A stretch of DNA of 64,000 nucleotides from an uncultured Gemmatimonadota bacterium (GCA_903910555.1 CAIVZZ010000025.1:1-64000); one strand, 5' to 3'. Positions 9,774 through 18,690 are shown, counted from the stretch's first letter. Translations and numbers: made by a program. The notes: a model not told the origin generated them from the letters alone.

Positions 9774-11042
9774 CTAGCCGCCGGTCGGACTTACCTCCAG
9801 ACGGGCCATGGCGTCGCCGACCGTGTGAAACGAGCCGGTTATGAGCACGGTCGCCCCTTCCGACGCCCCGCGAACGAGTGCCCGATCGAAATCCCGCAGG
9901 ACCTCGGCCTTCCAACCGCGCTCCAACGCATAGTGCAGCGGATCGGGGATGTTCCAGGTCCGGCTGGGGGGAGCGGTGGGCGCGTTCGTGAGGATGAACC
10001 GGTCGACTACCGGGGCAAGCGCGTCCATGATACCGCGCCAGTCTTTGTCCGAGAGAACACTCAAAATCGCCACAATCGGCTGCGACGGCGCGATAGCCGT
10101 TAGCGTCGTGGCCAGAACGGCCGCGCCCGCAGGATTATGGGCGACGTCGAACAGATATTTCCCGACACGCTGGAAGCGGCCGGGTAACCGTACCCGGGGC
10201 ATCCCGGCGTAGAGTTCGGCTTCGGTCGGGGCCAGCCCTGCCGGAAGCGATTCAAGCATCGCGATTGCGACAGCGGAGTTCGCGGCCTGATGCGCGCCGA
10301 GCAGCGGCGTCGTGAATGAACGGTCGCCAAGCGAGAACGACGTGCCCGAAGGGCCGACGCGAACGTTCGCCGGCGCGCCCGGCTCATCGTAGATCACACG
10401 AATCGGGCCGGCGCCGTGCGTGCGCGCATGCGAGGCGAGCAGCTCGCGAATCAGCGGATTGGGATCGCCGACAACCGCAGGCACACCGCGCTTGAAGATG
10501 CCCGCCTTTTCAAACGCGATTTCTTCGAGCGTGGCGCCGAGGTACTCGACGTGATCGATGCCAATCGTCGCGACGCCGGCGACGAGCGGCGTGATCACGT
10601 TGGTTGCGTCGAGTCGGCCGCCGAGCCCGGTCTCAATAATGGCGATGTCGACATTTGCGTTGGCGAAAAAATCGAACGCCATCGCGGTTGTTGCTTCGAA
10701 GAAGGTCGCGCCGAGCCGCTCGACTTCCGGCGTCCATTTGTCTACGAATGCAACGATCTGCTCTGGTGCGACAGCGGCGCCGTCGATAAGAAATCTCTCG
10801 CGAAAATCGACGAGATGCGGAGATGTGTATACGGCGGTCCGCAAACCCTTCGCGCGGAGCACGGCGTCAAGCGTGGCGCAGACGCTCCCCTTCCCATTCG
10901 TACCGGCAACGTGAAGTGTGCGCAGTTTGCGATGCGGATCGCCGAGCGAATGGAGAAATGCTTCGACCCGCTCGAGACCCAGCCGCCAGATTCCCGTCGT
11001 GCGCGCATAAAGAAAATCGAGCGCGTCACCGTAGGTTCTCAC
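9774..11042 (-). CDS. folC: Dihydrofolate synthase / folylpolyglutamate synthase
   Basis: Mur-ligase-type enzyme that adds glutamate to dihydropteroate and to folates. In 422 residues it shows the P-loop AGTNGKGS (46-53), the region TSPHLVDFRERF, TTAMAFDFF and ETGLGGRLDATN, all standard FolC blocks, and a C-terminal domain with VAHNPAGA. It lies 12 bases after accD, the common accD-folC pairing. Confidence 0.95.
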   Translation of the reverse strand: MRTYGDALDFLYARTTGIWRLGLERVEAFLHSLGDPHRKLRTLHVAGTNGKGSVCATLDAVLRAKGLRTAVYTSPHLVDFRERFLIDGAAVAPEQIVAFVDKWTPEVERLGATFFEATTAMAFDFFANANVDIAIIETGLGGRLDATNVITPLVAGVATIGIDHVEYLGATLEEIAFEKAGIFKRGVPAVVGDPNPLIRELLASHARTHGAGPIRVIYDEPGAPANVRVGPSGTSFSLGDRSFTTPLLGAHQAANSAVAIAMLESLPAGLAPTEAELYAGMPRVRLPGRFQRVGKYLFDVAHNPAGAAVLATTLTAIAPSQPIVAILSVLSDKDWRGIMDALAPVVDRFILTNAPTAPPSRTWNIPDPLHYALERGWKAEVLRDFDRALVRGASEGATVLITGSFHTVGDAMARLEVSPTGG

Positions 11043-11054
11043 GTTGTCACGTTC

Positions 11055-11918
11055 TCAGCTCGAGGCCCACCCGGTTGCAGCGGGCTTGCCGCTCATGTGG
11101 CGAAGGAGCTGTCCGACGGTCTGCTTGAGCTGCCCCCGATGCACGACGCTGTCGACCATGCCGTGGTCGAGAAGAAACTCAGCGGTCTGAAATCCTTCGG
11201 GGAGATCCTGGCCGAGTGTCTGCTTGATGACGCGGGGGCCGGCGAATCCGATCACCGCACCAGGCTCAGCGAGAATCGCATCGCCGAGCATCGCGTAACT
11301 CGCGCTCACGCCGCCGGTGGTCGGGTTGGTGAGGATTGAGACGTACGGAATGCGCCGTTCGGCGAGCTGCGAAAGCACCGCCGAAGTTTTTGCCATCTGC
11401 ATGAGGGAGAGCACGCCTTCCTGCATGCGCGCGCCGCCTGATGCGGAGATAATGATGAGCGGGAATTTCTTTTCGAGGGAGCGTTGCCCGAGTCTGGCAA
11501 TTTTTTCGCCCACGACGGAACCCATAGAGCCGCCCATGAACGCGAAGTCCATGACGCCGAGATTTACGGGCATTTTTTCCATCGTGCCGGACGCCGTGAT
11601 GATCGCGTCGGAATCACCGGCGTTGGTCAACGCTTTCTTGAGGCGGCCGGGATAGTCGGGAAAGCCGAGCGGATCGACCGATTTGAGATCGGATTCGGTT
11701 TCCTCGATCGAGCCATCGTCGAGGAGGATGTTGATGTAGTCGATTGCCCGGATCCGGCGATGGTAATCGCAGACGGGGCAGACGTTGTGGGTCTTATTGA
11801 AATTTTCGCGGATGTCTGTGTGGCCACAGGCCTCGCACTTTTCCCAGACGTCGGCTGGGATTTCTAGCCGAGGGCCTTTGGGCTGTCTGGGTTTCTTCTC
11901 TTTTCGGAACCATGCCAT
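11055..11918 (-). CDS. accD: Acetyl-CoA carboxylase, carboxyltransferase beta subunit
   Basis: Part of the carboxyltransferase that transfers CO2 from carboxybiotin to acetyl-CoA, giving malonyl-CoA for fatty-acid synthesis. The 287-residue protein starts with a four-Cys zinc finger (Cys28, Cys31, Cys47, Cys50). The crotonase-fold carboxyltransferase domain includes SGGARMQEG, LTNPTTGGV and GFAGPRVI. The alpha subunit gene is not in the window. Its upstream region is occupied by the GTGGGAG-rich repeat of the S23 cassette. Confidence 0.96.
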   Translation of the reverse strand: MAWFRKEKKPRQPKGPRLEIPADVWEKCEACGHTDIRENFNKTHNVCPVCDYHRRIRAIDYINILLDDGSIEETESDLKSVDPLGFPDYPGRLKKALTNAGDSDAIITASGTMEKMPVNLGVMDFAFMGGSMGSVVGEKIARLGQRSLEKKFPLIIISASGGARMQEGVLSLMQMAKTSAVLSQLAERRIPYVSILTNPTTGGVSASYAMLGDAILAEPGAVIGFAGPRVIKQTLGQDLPEGFQTAEFLLDHGMVDSVVHRGQLKQTVGQLLRHMSGKPAATGWASS

Positions 11919-11929
11919 GCGGGAAATCT

Positions 11930-12155
11930 AGCGGTGTGGGAGTGGGAGTGGCGAGTCTAGTGGGAGGGGTGAGTTGAGAATGAGAGGTGAGTCGAGAATG
12001 AGAGGTGAGTAAGAGAGGGAGGGATGAGGTTGAGTACGTTCAGTGGGAGTCTGAGGGATGAGAGTGAGGTTGAGTGGGAGTTGAGTGGGAGTTGAGTGGG
12101 AGTTGAGTGGGAGTAAAGTGGGAGTTGAGTGGGAGTAAAGTGGGAGTGGGAGATG
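11930..12155. repeat. Left inverted-repeat arm and minisatellite of the S23 cassette
   Basis: Purine-rich low-complexity DNA between accD and the S23-type gene. Bases about 11955-12092 match the reverse complement of about 12735-12838 at high identity, apart from one extra 18-base copy of GAATGAGAGGTGAGTCGA on this side. The shared core includes GTGAGTTGAGAATGAGAGG and GAGAGGGAGGGATGAG. The inner part (12069-12152) is a tandem 11-base repeat, GTTGAGTGGGA or GTAAAGTGGGA, about seven copies. Confidence 0.88.
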
Positions 12156-12200
12156 GATCGGTACTGACGGCAGGAAATAGGTGATGGTTTGAACGGGCAA

Positions 12201-12656
12201 ATGCGCCACACTATGCGCATGCCAATCATTCATGATGAAGAGTTTCGGGGCTGGGAGGCTTGTGTGCCCGTCAGCCTCAGTGGCGACCCGGTGTGGAAGT
12301 TTCACGCCTACCGCGTCGCGCTGTTTCTGCTGGATCGCGCTGGACGTGATGCGCACGATCTCCGCAATCGCCGCGCCTTTCCTTACCAAACGGACCAGCT
12401 GCTTCGGTCGGTTGCGTCGATCAGCGCGAACGTCGCCGAAGGCCTTGGCCGATCTTCTTCGGCGGAGCGATCTCGCTTCTTCGGCGTCGCTCTCGGCTCG
12501 CTGCGAGAAAGCCTCACATGGTATCGGGCGGTAGCGGACGAACTGTCACCCGAGATCTCAGAGCTTCGCGTCGAACAATTCACGGAACTCCGGAAAATCC
12601 TAATCGGCGCCCAAAAATGGCTAGCGTCAAAACCTCAACGCACACAACTCATGTAG
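12201..12656 (+). CDS. Four-helix-bundle protein of the S23/IVP family
   Basis: A 151-residue protein on the strand opposite to all neighbours within 6 kb on either side. The core (about residues 30-120) has the family pattern: VWKFHAYR in helix 1, FPYQTDQLLRS, the signature SISANVAEGLGR, then ERSRFFGVALGSLRES. Relatives are encoded inside intervening sequences of some bacterial 23S rRNAs, and the Avd protein of diversity-generating retroelements shares the fold. The biochemical role of free-standing copies is not established. I used the ATG at 12201; a TTG at 12189 or ATGs at 12213/12219 are possible. The gene sits in the loop of a ~105-bp inverted repeat, between rodA and accD. Confidence 0.88.
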   Translation: MRHTMRMPIIHDEEFRGWEACVPVSLSGDPVWKFHAYRVALFLLDRAGRDAHDLRNRRAFPYQTDQLLRSVASISANVAEGLGRSSSAERSRFFGVALGSLRESLTWYRAVADELSPEISELRVEQFTELRKILIGAQKWLASKPQRTQLM

Positions 12657-12659
12657 CCT

Positions 12660-12838
12660 CGCACTCCCACTACCCCCACTCCCACTACCCCCACTCCCTC
12701 TCCCACTACTCCCACTACTCCCCCTCCCACTACTCCCACTCACCCTCACTCTCGCCCCTCAAACTCCCACTGAGCGTTCTCAAACTCATCCCTCCCTCTC
12801 AAACTCACCTCTCATTCTCAACTCACCTCTCCCACTCA
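12660..12838. repeat. Right inverted-repeat arm and minisatellite of the S23 cassette
   Basis: Pyrimidine-rich on the plus strand, the mirror of the left arm. Inner part 12660-12735: reiterated ACTCCCACTACCCCC / ACTCCCACTACTCCC words. Outer part about 12735-12838: near-identical inverted copy of the left core, lacking the extra 18-base unit. The outer end coincides with the stop codon of rodA (12838-12836), whose TGA is the first part of the repeat. Confidence 0.88.
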
Positions 12839-14086
12839 TATAACGAGCGTATCCGCCTTCCCTCTCCCTTCCCCCGAAATCCGAATCTCAATTCCAACCG
12901 CAATCCAACACGCCAGCATAAACGACCCACCATACGAAAAGAACGGCAGCGGAATCCCCGTAATCGGCATCAAGTTCAGCGTCATCCCCACATTGATCAG
13001 CACATGAACAAACCAAGTACTCACCAACCCAAACGCCACCAAACTCGAGAACGAATCCGTCGCCCGCCCTGCCACCCGGACACACCTCAAGAACAAAACC
13101 AGAAACAACACCAGCGCCACCGTTACGCCGATAAACCCGAGCTCCTCACCTACCACCGGAAAAATGAAATCCGTGTGCTGCGCCGGCAGAAACGCGAGCC
13201 GCTTTTGCGTGCCCATCGTGAAGCCTTTCCCGAGCCAACCACCGGATCCAATTGCGACCTGCGACTGAATCACGTGATAGCCCGATCGCAGCGGATCTGA
13301 TCCCGGATCCAGAAATACCAGCAACCTTCGCTGCTGGTACGGGTTGAGTTTTTCCCACACCAGCGGCGCTACCACTCCCATCGCCACGTTCGCGACCACG
13401 ACGAACACTCCCTCGGCGATATACGGGCGATACCAGAGCACCAATCCAATCAGGAGCAGGAACCAGGCGCCCCAGATCGTGGTGTTCACCGCAAGCACCA
13501 GACTGATCCCCGGACTCGCCACGAGCATCAGCAGCTGCCACGAGCAGCCGCTCCAGAACAGCATCGCGAAGAAAATCCCGATGAACACGAGACCGGTGCC
13601 GAGGTCGGGCTGCAGCATGATGAAGAGCCACGGAATCCCGACGACCAGCGCGGGCTGCCACAGGTCGACCAGGGACTTGGGTGCGTCGCGCCGGGCAGCA
13701 AGAACCTTTGCGAGCATCAGCACGACGACAATTTTCGCGATCTCTGACGGCTGGCCGAGCCGGAAGCCGCCGATCGCAAGCCAACTCTTCGTGCTCGCGC
13801 CCGTGCCGAATCCTTTGCCGATGAACACGAGCAGGAGCAGGACAAAGCAGGTCGCGGCATACAGCGGCGGGGTCAGCCAGTCGAGCATTCTCACCGATGC
13901 ACGACTCGCGAGATACGCGGCGACGAGTCCCATCCCAAACCAGATCAGCTGGCGGTGCCAAAGCGACGTCACGCGCGTGAGCACATCGGTCTGGCCGGCA
14001 GAGTACACCATCGCGATGCCGAAAATCGACAGCAACAGTGCGAGGACAAGCAGCGTGAAGTCGGGGACGAGCCGCTGCTTCATCAA
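12836..14086 (-). CDS. rodA: Rod-shape peptidoglycan glycosyltransferase RodA
   Basis: SEDS-family polymerase that builds side-wall glycan strands from lipid II together with PBP2. The 416 residues contain about ten membrane segments and SEDS blocks: the loop with QPSEIAK, LQPDLGTG, the extracellular YQQRRLLVFLDP stretch, AQHTDFIF and the C-terminal GIPLPFFSYGGS. The gene overlaps mrdA by 4 bases. Its stop codon is part of the right arm of the S23 inverted repeat. Confidence 0.96.
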   Translation of the reverse strand: MMKQRLVPDFTLLVLALLLSIFGIAMVYSAGQTDVLTRVTSLWHRQLIWFGMGLVAAYLASRASVRMLDWLTPPLYAATCFVLLLLVFIGKGFGTGASTKSWLAIGGFRLGQPSEIAKIVVVLMLAKVLAARRDAPKSLVDLWQPALVVGIPWLFIMLQPDLGTGLVFIGIFFAMLFWSGCSWQLLMLVASPGISLVLAVNTTIWGAWFLLLIGLVLWYRPYIAEGVFVVVANVAMGVVAPLVWEKLNPYQQRRLLVFLDPGSDPLRSGYHVIQSQVAIGSGGWLGKGFTMGTQKRLAFLPAQHTDFIFPVVGEELGFIGVTVALVLFLVLFLRCVRVAGRATDSFSSLVAFGLVSTWFVHVLINVGMTLNLMPITGIPLPFFSYGGSFMLACWIAVGIEIRISGEGRGKADTLVI

Positions 14087-15870
14087 TAGCCTTCAGTATT
14101 CAGCAACTGCTTCGGCACTGCCTTCAGGTAGTGCTGAATGATCGTTGCGGCGATATGCGCGGAGCGCGCGCCCCATCCCCCGTTTTCAATCATCACAGCG
14201 ACGACGACCTTTGGATTGTCGGCTGGCGCGAATCCGACGAACCACGCATGATCGGCTTTGTGCTCCTCGGGGCGGCCATTCTGCGCGGTGCCGGTCTTGC
14301 CGGCGAGCATGAGTCCCTCGATGCGCGACGCCGCCGCGGTGCCGCGAAGCACGACGCCGGCGAGTGCAGCGCGGATGCCGGCCATGTTCGCACTGTCGAG
14401 TTCGAACAGACGCTCCTTCTCGGACGAGCCGCGTACAATCTGCGGATGTGCGGCCTGACCATCCGTGGCGATCGCCGTGTAGAATCGCGCGATGTTGACG
14501 ACGGTCTGGGAATTTTCTCCCTGGCCGATCGCCAAGTTCAGCGAAACTGCGGGACTCCAGCCACGCACGCCATACCGCTTGTTGTAGTACGCCGTGGCGG
14601 GCGCGGTCGGGAAACTCGGGGTCATCTCACCCGGCAGATCGATGCCTGACTTCTCCGCGGATCCAATCGATATTCCGCCGGCGACGAGTCGCGTGATGCC
14701 AAGCTTCAAACCGAGCTGATAGAAGTACGCATCGCACGATTGCTCGATAGCCTGCGCAAGCGTGAGCGATCCGTGATGGCCTTTCCCGCCATCGCATTTG
14801 AACCAGCGATTGAAATACTGATAGCCGCCGGTGCACGGCACCGGCATGTGGTCTTCCAGCTTGACGACGCTGTCCTGAAGTGCGGTGATTGCACTCGCCA
14901 GCTTCCACGTGGAGCCCGGCGGATACGTGCCCTGAATCGCCTTGTTGTACATCGGTCGGCGCTTGTCCGCCATGAGCGAATCGAAGTACCCCGATTTCAC
15001 TCCGCCCACGAAACGATTCGGATCGAACGACGGCGCACTGTACAGCGCGAGCACCTCACCGGACTTGGGCTCGATCGCGACCGCCGCACCCTGCAGGGAA
15101 TCGCCGAACACGCTCACGATGAACTTCTGCAGATCGAGATCGATGTTCGTGTAGAGCGGCGGCGCAGCCTCGGCGCTGAGGTCATCTCGCGCGCCGGCCT
15201 CGCGCACGACACGACCGCGAACATCGACCTCGACAAATCGCACACCTTCTTGCCCGCGCAGTCTCGTCTCGTACTGCTTCTCGATGCCCGCCTTCCCCAC
15301 CTGCTGCCCGGACTTGTAGCCCGAAAAAGTTTTCTGGCCGAGTTCAGCTTCTGATATTTCGCCTGTGTAACCGACTAACGCCGCGACCGCCGGGCCATCG
15401 GGGTAATAGCGCTTTGGTGAGGCCTGGATGATCAGTCCCGGAAATTCGACGCGGTGTTCTTCGAGAACCGATACGAGATCGAACGACGCATCGCCAAAAA
15501 TCACGGCAGGTCTGTTCGGACTCCGGCGATACCGCTTCACAACGGTCTCAATGCCGGCATCACTCAGCTGAATCGTCCCACCGAGTCGCACGAGCGCCGC
15601 ACGCAGTGAGTCTTCTCCCGGCGCCAGCAGTGAAACCGTGTAGCCCGGAATGTTCTCGGCGATGATCGCGCCCGTGCGATCGTAGATCTGTCCGCGCGGC
15701 GCGGGAATTGGCACTTCGCGCAAACGGTTTTTTTCAGACGCGAGCGCGTACTGCGAATGCTGAAGCACCTGCGCGCGGAAGAACGAGCCCGTCAGGAAAA
15801 CGATCGTGAGAAAGAGCAGCCCCGACGCGACGCGCGCTCTGCGCTGTACATCGTTCGGGTGGAAGTTCAC
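14083..15870 (-). CDS. mrdA: Penicillin-binding protein 2
   Basis: Class B transpeptidase that crosslinks side-wall peptidoglycan with RodA. It has 595 residues: one N-terminal membrane anchor (about 16-34), the dimerisation/pedestal region starting PIPAPRGQIYDR, and a transpeptidase domain with catalytic Ser320 in STWK, SCD (378-380) and KTGTAQN near the C terminus. Gene order mreB-mreC-mreD-mrdA-rodA is the classical elongasome operon; spacing to mreD is 7 bases. Confidence 0.96.
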   Translation of the reverse strand: MNFHPNDVQRRARVASGLLFLTIVFLTGSFFRAQVLQHSQYALASEKNRLREVPIPAPRGQIYDRTGAIIAENIPGYTVSLLAPGEDSLRAALVRLGGTIQLSDAGIETVVKRYRRSPNRPAVIFGDASFDLVSVLEEHRVEFPGLIIQASPKRYYPDGPAVAALVGYTGEISEAELGQKTFSGYKSGQQVGKAGIEKQYETRLRGQEGVRFVEVDVRGRVVREAGARDDLSAEAAPPLYTNIDLDLQKFIVSVFGDSLQGAAVAIEPKSGEVLALYSAPSFDPNRFVGGVKSGYFDSLMADKRRPMYNKAIQGTYPPGSTWKLASAITALQDSVVKLEDHMPVPCTGGYQYFNRWFKCDGGKGHHGSLTLAQAIEQSCDAYFYQLGLKLGITRLVAGGISIGSAEKSGIDLPGEMTPSFPTAPATAYYNKRYGVRGWSPAVSLNLAIGQGENSQTVVNIARFYTAIATDGQAAHPQIVRGSSEKERLFELDSANMAGIRAALAGVVLRGTAAASRIEGLMLAGKTGTAQNGRPEEHKADHAWFVGFAPADNPKVVVAVMIENGGWGARSAHIAATIIQHYLKAVPKQLLNTEGY

Positions 15871-15877
15871 CGCGCCC

Positions 15878-16366
15878 TCACGAGCGGGGTGCGCCGAGCA
15901 CCGGGCGAACCGTCAGCAGCACGACGAGCCCCGCAATAGCCGTCGCGGCCGCGGCGAGCGGCGACCAGAGGAGCAGCTGTACGAGCAGATCCGTTCCCTG
16001 AAGCCGCCGTTCGGCGACCAGAAAGATTGCATCGAACGCCCACTTGCCGGCGAATATAAAAATTCCGTTCAGCGCGATGTTATCTGCGAAGAACGCCGCC
16101 TTCAGCCAGCTCGCACCGAATCCGACGATCGTCATCGCGAGCGCGCCGGCGCCGAAAGATTCCGGTGTGAGCGAGTCCACGAGAAGGCCGAGTGCAAACC
16201 CGGCGAGCGCCGCGGTGCCCGGCCGTGTTCGCACCGCTACGAGCAGCAGCGCGATCACGAGAAAGTCGATCGGCGCGCGCCACGCGAGCACGGGGCGCAG
16301 CGTGAAATGGAGCACCACGAGCAGCACGAACACCAGGCCGAGCCAGAATGTGCGCGCGAAGCTCAT
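15878..16366 (-). CDS. mreD: Rod-shape-determining membrane protein MreD
   Basis: A 162-residue polytopic membrane protein with five or six hydrophobic segments, poorly conserved as is usual for MreD. Assignment rests on hydropathy, size and position between mreC and mrdA. The family connects MreC and the cytoskeletal MreB filament to the wall synthases. The ATG overlaps the mreC stop by 4 bases. Confidence 0.88.
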   Translation of the reverse strand: MSFARTFWLGLVFVLLVVLHFTLRPVLAWRAPIDFLVIALLLVAVRTRPGTAALAGFALGLLVDSLTPESFGAGALAMTIVGFGASWLKAAFFADNIALNGIFIFAGKWAFDAIFLVAERRLQGTDLLVQLLLWSPLAAAATAIAGLVVLLTVRPVLGAPRS

Positions 16367-17319
16367 GGTGCCTTTTTCGGCGCCGGTGCCGGCGGCAGCG
16401 CGGGCAGCTTCACTGTCGAATCACGCCGCGCGCGCGTCGAATCACCCGCCGCGACGATCACCTTCCGCACCGAATCCGCGTTCACACCGGTGTTCCAAAC
16501 ATTGTCGATCCCGGCGCGGCCGCGTTCAGGCGTGAGGATGAAAACCGACGTGATGTTCGGCAGGCTCACCATCGGCCGCATGAGATAGCTCTTGGCGAAT
16601 CCTTCCGCGGTCTTCATTTCGGAGACAACGACACCGACGGGAATCCCGCGCGGGTATACCCCGCCCAGACCGGAACTCACGATGAGCGTTCCCGCTTTGA
16701 GAATCGATCGGAGCGGCACGCTATGCAGTTCGAGGAAATATTTCGCGGCGCCCTCGGCGCGGTGTCCGGTTACGATCCCGAACGCACTCCCGTCAGCCGC
16801 CATCGCGCTCACACGGAAATCCGGATGCCCCCAAAACATCGCGATCGAGAGCGAGTTGTCTGCGCGCTCCACCATCCCGACCAAACCCTCGGTGGTGACG
16901 ACCGGAGACAGCGCCTCGACTCCGGCGTTCTTCCCCGCCGAAAGCGTAATCGTGAAGTCGTCGCCCAGCCCGCGGCCCTGCAGCGCCTCGGCGGGGATGA
17001 ATCCCCATTTGAGTGCGGAAGCGAGTCCGAGCAGTTTACGCAGCCGGTCGTTCTCTTCTTCCACTCCCGTCAAGCGCAGCGAGCGCAGCGTGACGCTGTC
17101 GGCCACGCGAAGCGCGGTATCGTGCGAGAGAAAAGCGCGGCGCGAAAGTTCGGCGCTCGACTGCATCGACGCGAGCGGCGCGACGAGCGTGGTACGGAGC
17201 GCGGCTGCAGCACCGCTGCGCGCCGGAGTCGGTAGGATCAGGCAGACGAAGGCGGTGATGCCACACGCCGCCGCCAGCACCAGGTCGACTGTTGGGTTGG
17301 TCCGCGCGGGTCGCCGCAC
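16363..17319 (-). CDS. mreC: Rod-shape-determining protein MreC
   Basis: A 318-residue periplasmic protein anchored by one N-terminal helix (about residues 11-30). A heptad-rich segment follows (about 60-100), then the beta-rich MreC core with TTEGLVGMVER and VSSGLGGVYPRGIPVG-like blocks. MreC scaffolds PBP2 in the elongasome. The C terminus carries a Pro/Ala/Lys tail. It lies 26 bases downstream of mreB. Confidence 0.93.
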   Translation of the reverse strand: MRRPARTNPTVDLVLAAACGITAFVCLILPTPARSGAAAALRTTLVAPLASMQSSAELSRRAFLSHDTALRVADSVTLRSLRLTGVEEENDRLRKLLGLASALKWGFIPAEALQGRGLGDDFTITLSAGKNAGVEALSPVVTTEGLVGMVERADNSLSIAMFWGHPDFRVSAMAADGSAFGIVTGHRAEGAAKYFLELHSVPLRSILKAGTLIVSSGLGGVYPRGIPVGVVVSEMKTAEGFAKSYLMRPMVSLPNITSVFILTPERGRAGIDNVWNTGVNADSVRKVIVAAGDSTRARRDSTVKLPALPPAPAPKKAP

Positions 17320-17345
17320 GTGGTCGCTGTTGCCTTACGAGTGGA

Positions 17346-18383
17346 TCAAGTGCTCAGCACCGACCAGTACTTCTCTTCGTCGTCAAGAATGCGTCCGCAC
17401 CCGCGCACGACGCAGGTCAGCGGATCTTCATCGACATGGATCGGCAGGCCGGTCTCCTGCGTGAGGAGCACGTCGAGCCCGCGAATCAGCGCACCGCCGC
17501 CGGTCATGACGATGCCGCGATCGACGATGTCGCTGGCAAGTTCCGGCGGAGTGATCTCGAGCGCGCGACGGACGGCATCGACGATCTGCTGCACGGGCTC
17601 CTGACACGCCTCGCGAATCTCGGCGGAGTGCACGCGCACGGTTTTCGGAATTCCCGAAACGAGATCGCGTCCCTTCACTTCCATCTCGCGCTCTTCGCCG
17701 AGCGGCGCGGCGGAGCCGATCTGAATCTTGATCTGCTCGGCGGTGGGCTCGCCGATGAGGAGGTTGTAGCTCTTTCTCATGAACTGCACGATGGCCATGT
17801 CGAGTTCATCGCCGCCGATGCGAATCGAAGTGTCGCTGACGATTCCCGAGAGCGCGATAACGGCGATCTCCGTTGTGCCGCCGCCGATGTCGATCACCAT
17901 GTTGCCCGTCGGCGTTTCAACCGGCAGACCAACACCGATCGCGGCAGCCATCGGTTCAGCAACCATGAAAACTTCTTTCGCTCCCGCACCGAGCGCGGAG
18001 TCGCGCACTGCGCGCTTTTCAACTTCAGTGATTCCCGACGGCACGCACACGATCACACGCGGCTTCACCTTGAACACGTGGTTCTCGATGATCAGCGTGA
18101 GAAAGTAGCGGAGCATTTTCTCGGTGACGTCGAAGTCGGCGATGACGCCGTCCTTCATCGGACGTACCGCGATGATCCCTTCGGGAGTGCGGCCGAGCAT
18201 GCGCTTCGCTTCGAGGCCGACGCCTTTAATCTTTTTCGTTTCGCGATCCATCGCGACAACGGAGGGCTCGTTGAGCACGATGCCCTCGCCTTTCACATAC
18301 ACGAGTGTGTTGGCCGTGCCGAGATCAACGGCGATGGCGTTGGCTGGAAAAAACGAGCCGGACTTGAAGAAGGGCCAACGCAT
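17346..18383 (-). CDS. mreB: Rod-shape actin homologue MreB
   Basis: Forms membrane-bound filaments that orient side-wall synthesis. The 345-residue protein has the actin-fold phosphate-1 motif [12 protein letters not shown], the connecting [29 protein letters not shown], the phosphate-2 [14 protein letters not shown] and the adenosine motif [12 protein letters not shown] chose the ATG at 18383 (MRWPFFKSG); the frame stays open upstream to 18596 but that part lies in repeat DNA. It is the first gene of the elongasome operon. Confidence 0.96.
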   Translation of the reverse strand: MRWPFFKSGSFFPANAIAVDLGTANTLVYVKGEGIVLNEPSVVAMDRETKKIKGVGLEAKRMLGRTPEGIIAVRPMKDGVIADFDVTEKMLRYFLTLIIENHVFKVKPRVIVCVPSGITEVEKRAVRDSALGAGAKEVFMVAEPMAAAIGVGLPVETPTGNMVIDIGGGTTEIAVIALSGIVSDTSIRIGGDELDMAIVQFMRKSYNLLIGEPTAEQIKIQIGSAAPLGEEREMEVKGRDLVSGIPKTVRVHSAEIREACQEPVQQIVDAVRRALEITPPELASDIVDRGIVMTGGGALIRGLDVLLTQETGLPIHVDEDPLTCVVRGCGRILDDEEKYWSVLST

Positions 18384-18449
18384 TGTGTATGGATTCGCTG
18401 AGCGAGCGGATCGAAGGTGACTTGCTCTTATGTATGTCAGTACGACTGA

Positions 18450-18478
18450 AATGTAGGCCGGGTCACAGTCCCCAGCAA
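18450..18478 (-). promoter_or_regulatory. Possible sigma70-type promoter for mreB
   Basis: On the minus strand TTGCTG (18478-18473) and TACATT (18455-18450) are separated by 17 bases, about 65 bases upstream of the mreB ATG. Both hexamers match the consensus only partly. Confidence 0.35.
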
Positions 18479-18488
18479 CGGCAACTAC

Positions 18489-18650
18489 GGTGAGGGGTGA
18501 GGAGGATGATCGGTGAGGAGTGAGGGGGAAAATCAGTGAGGTGTTATGGGGGAAAGCGGCGAGGACTCGTTGCGCCTCACTGATCGTGCCCCTCACCCGT
18601 TACTGATCCTCCCCCTCACCCGTTACCGATCTTCCCCCTCACTCCTCACT
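18489..18650. repeat. GTGAGGGGGAAGATCGGT-type repeat forming an inverted pair
   Basis: Left arm 18489-18540 is purine-rich (GTGAGGAGTGAGGGGGAA and variants). Right arm about 18576-18650 holds the complementary words several times, CCGATCTTCCCCCTCACTCC among them. It fills the 307-base gap between ald and mreB together with the mreB leader. The word ACCGATCTTCCCCCTCAC recurs at 59513-59530. Confidence 0.82.
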
Positions 18651-18690
18651 AAAACCCCTCAGTCGTGACCGACTCGCCGCTCCCCTCTCT

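Noticed and set aside
11930-12155. CRISPR array
   Set aside because: The repeats are contiguous or degenerate, with no regular unique spacers, and no cas genes are nearby.
11928-12389. Minus-strand frame running through the repeat, rich in Ser/Thr/Pro/His/Leu
   Set aside because: It is a translation of the low-complexity repeat and opposes the S23-type gene.
12518-13300. Plus-strand frame rich in His/Tyr/Ser
   Set aside because: Translation of the pyrimidine-rich right arm plus antisense of rodA.
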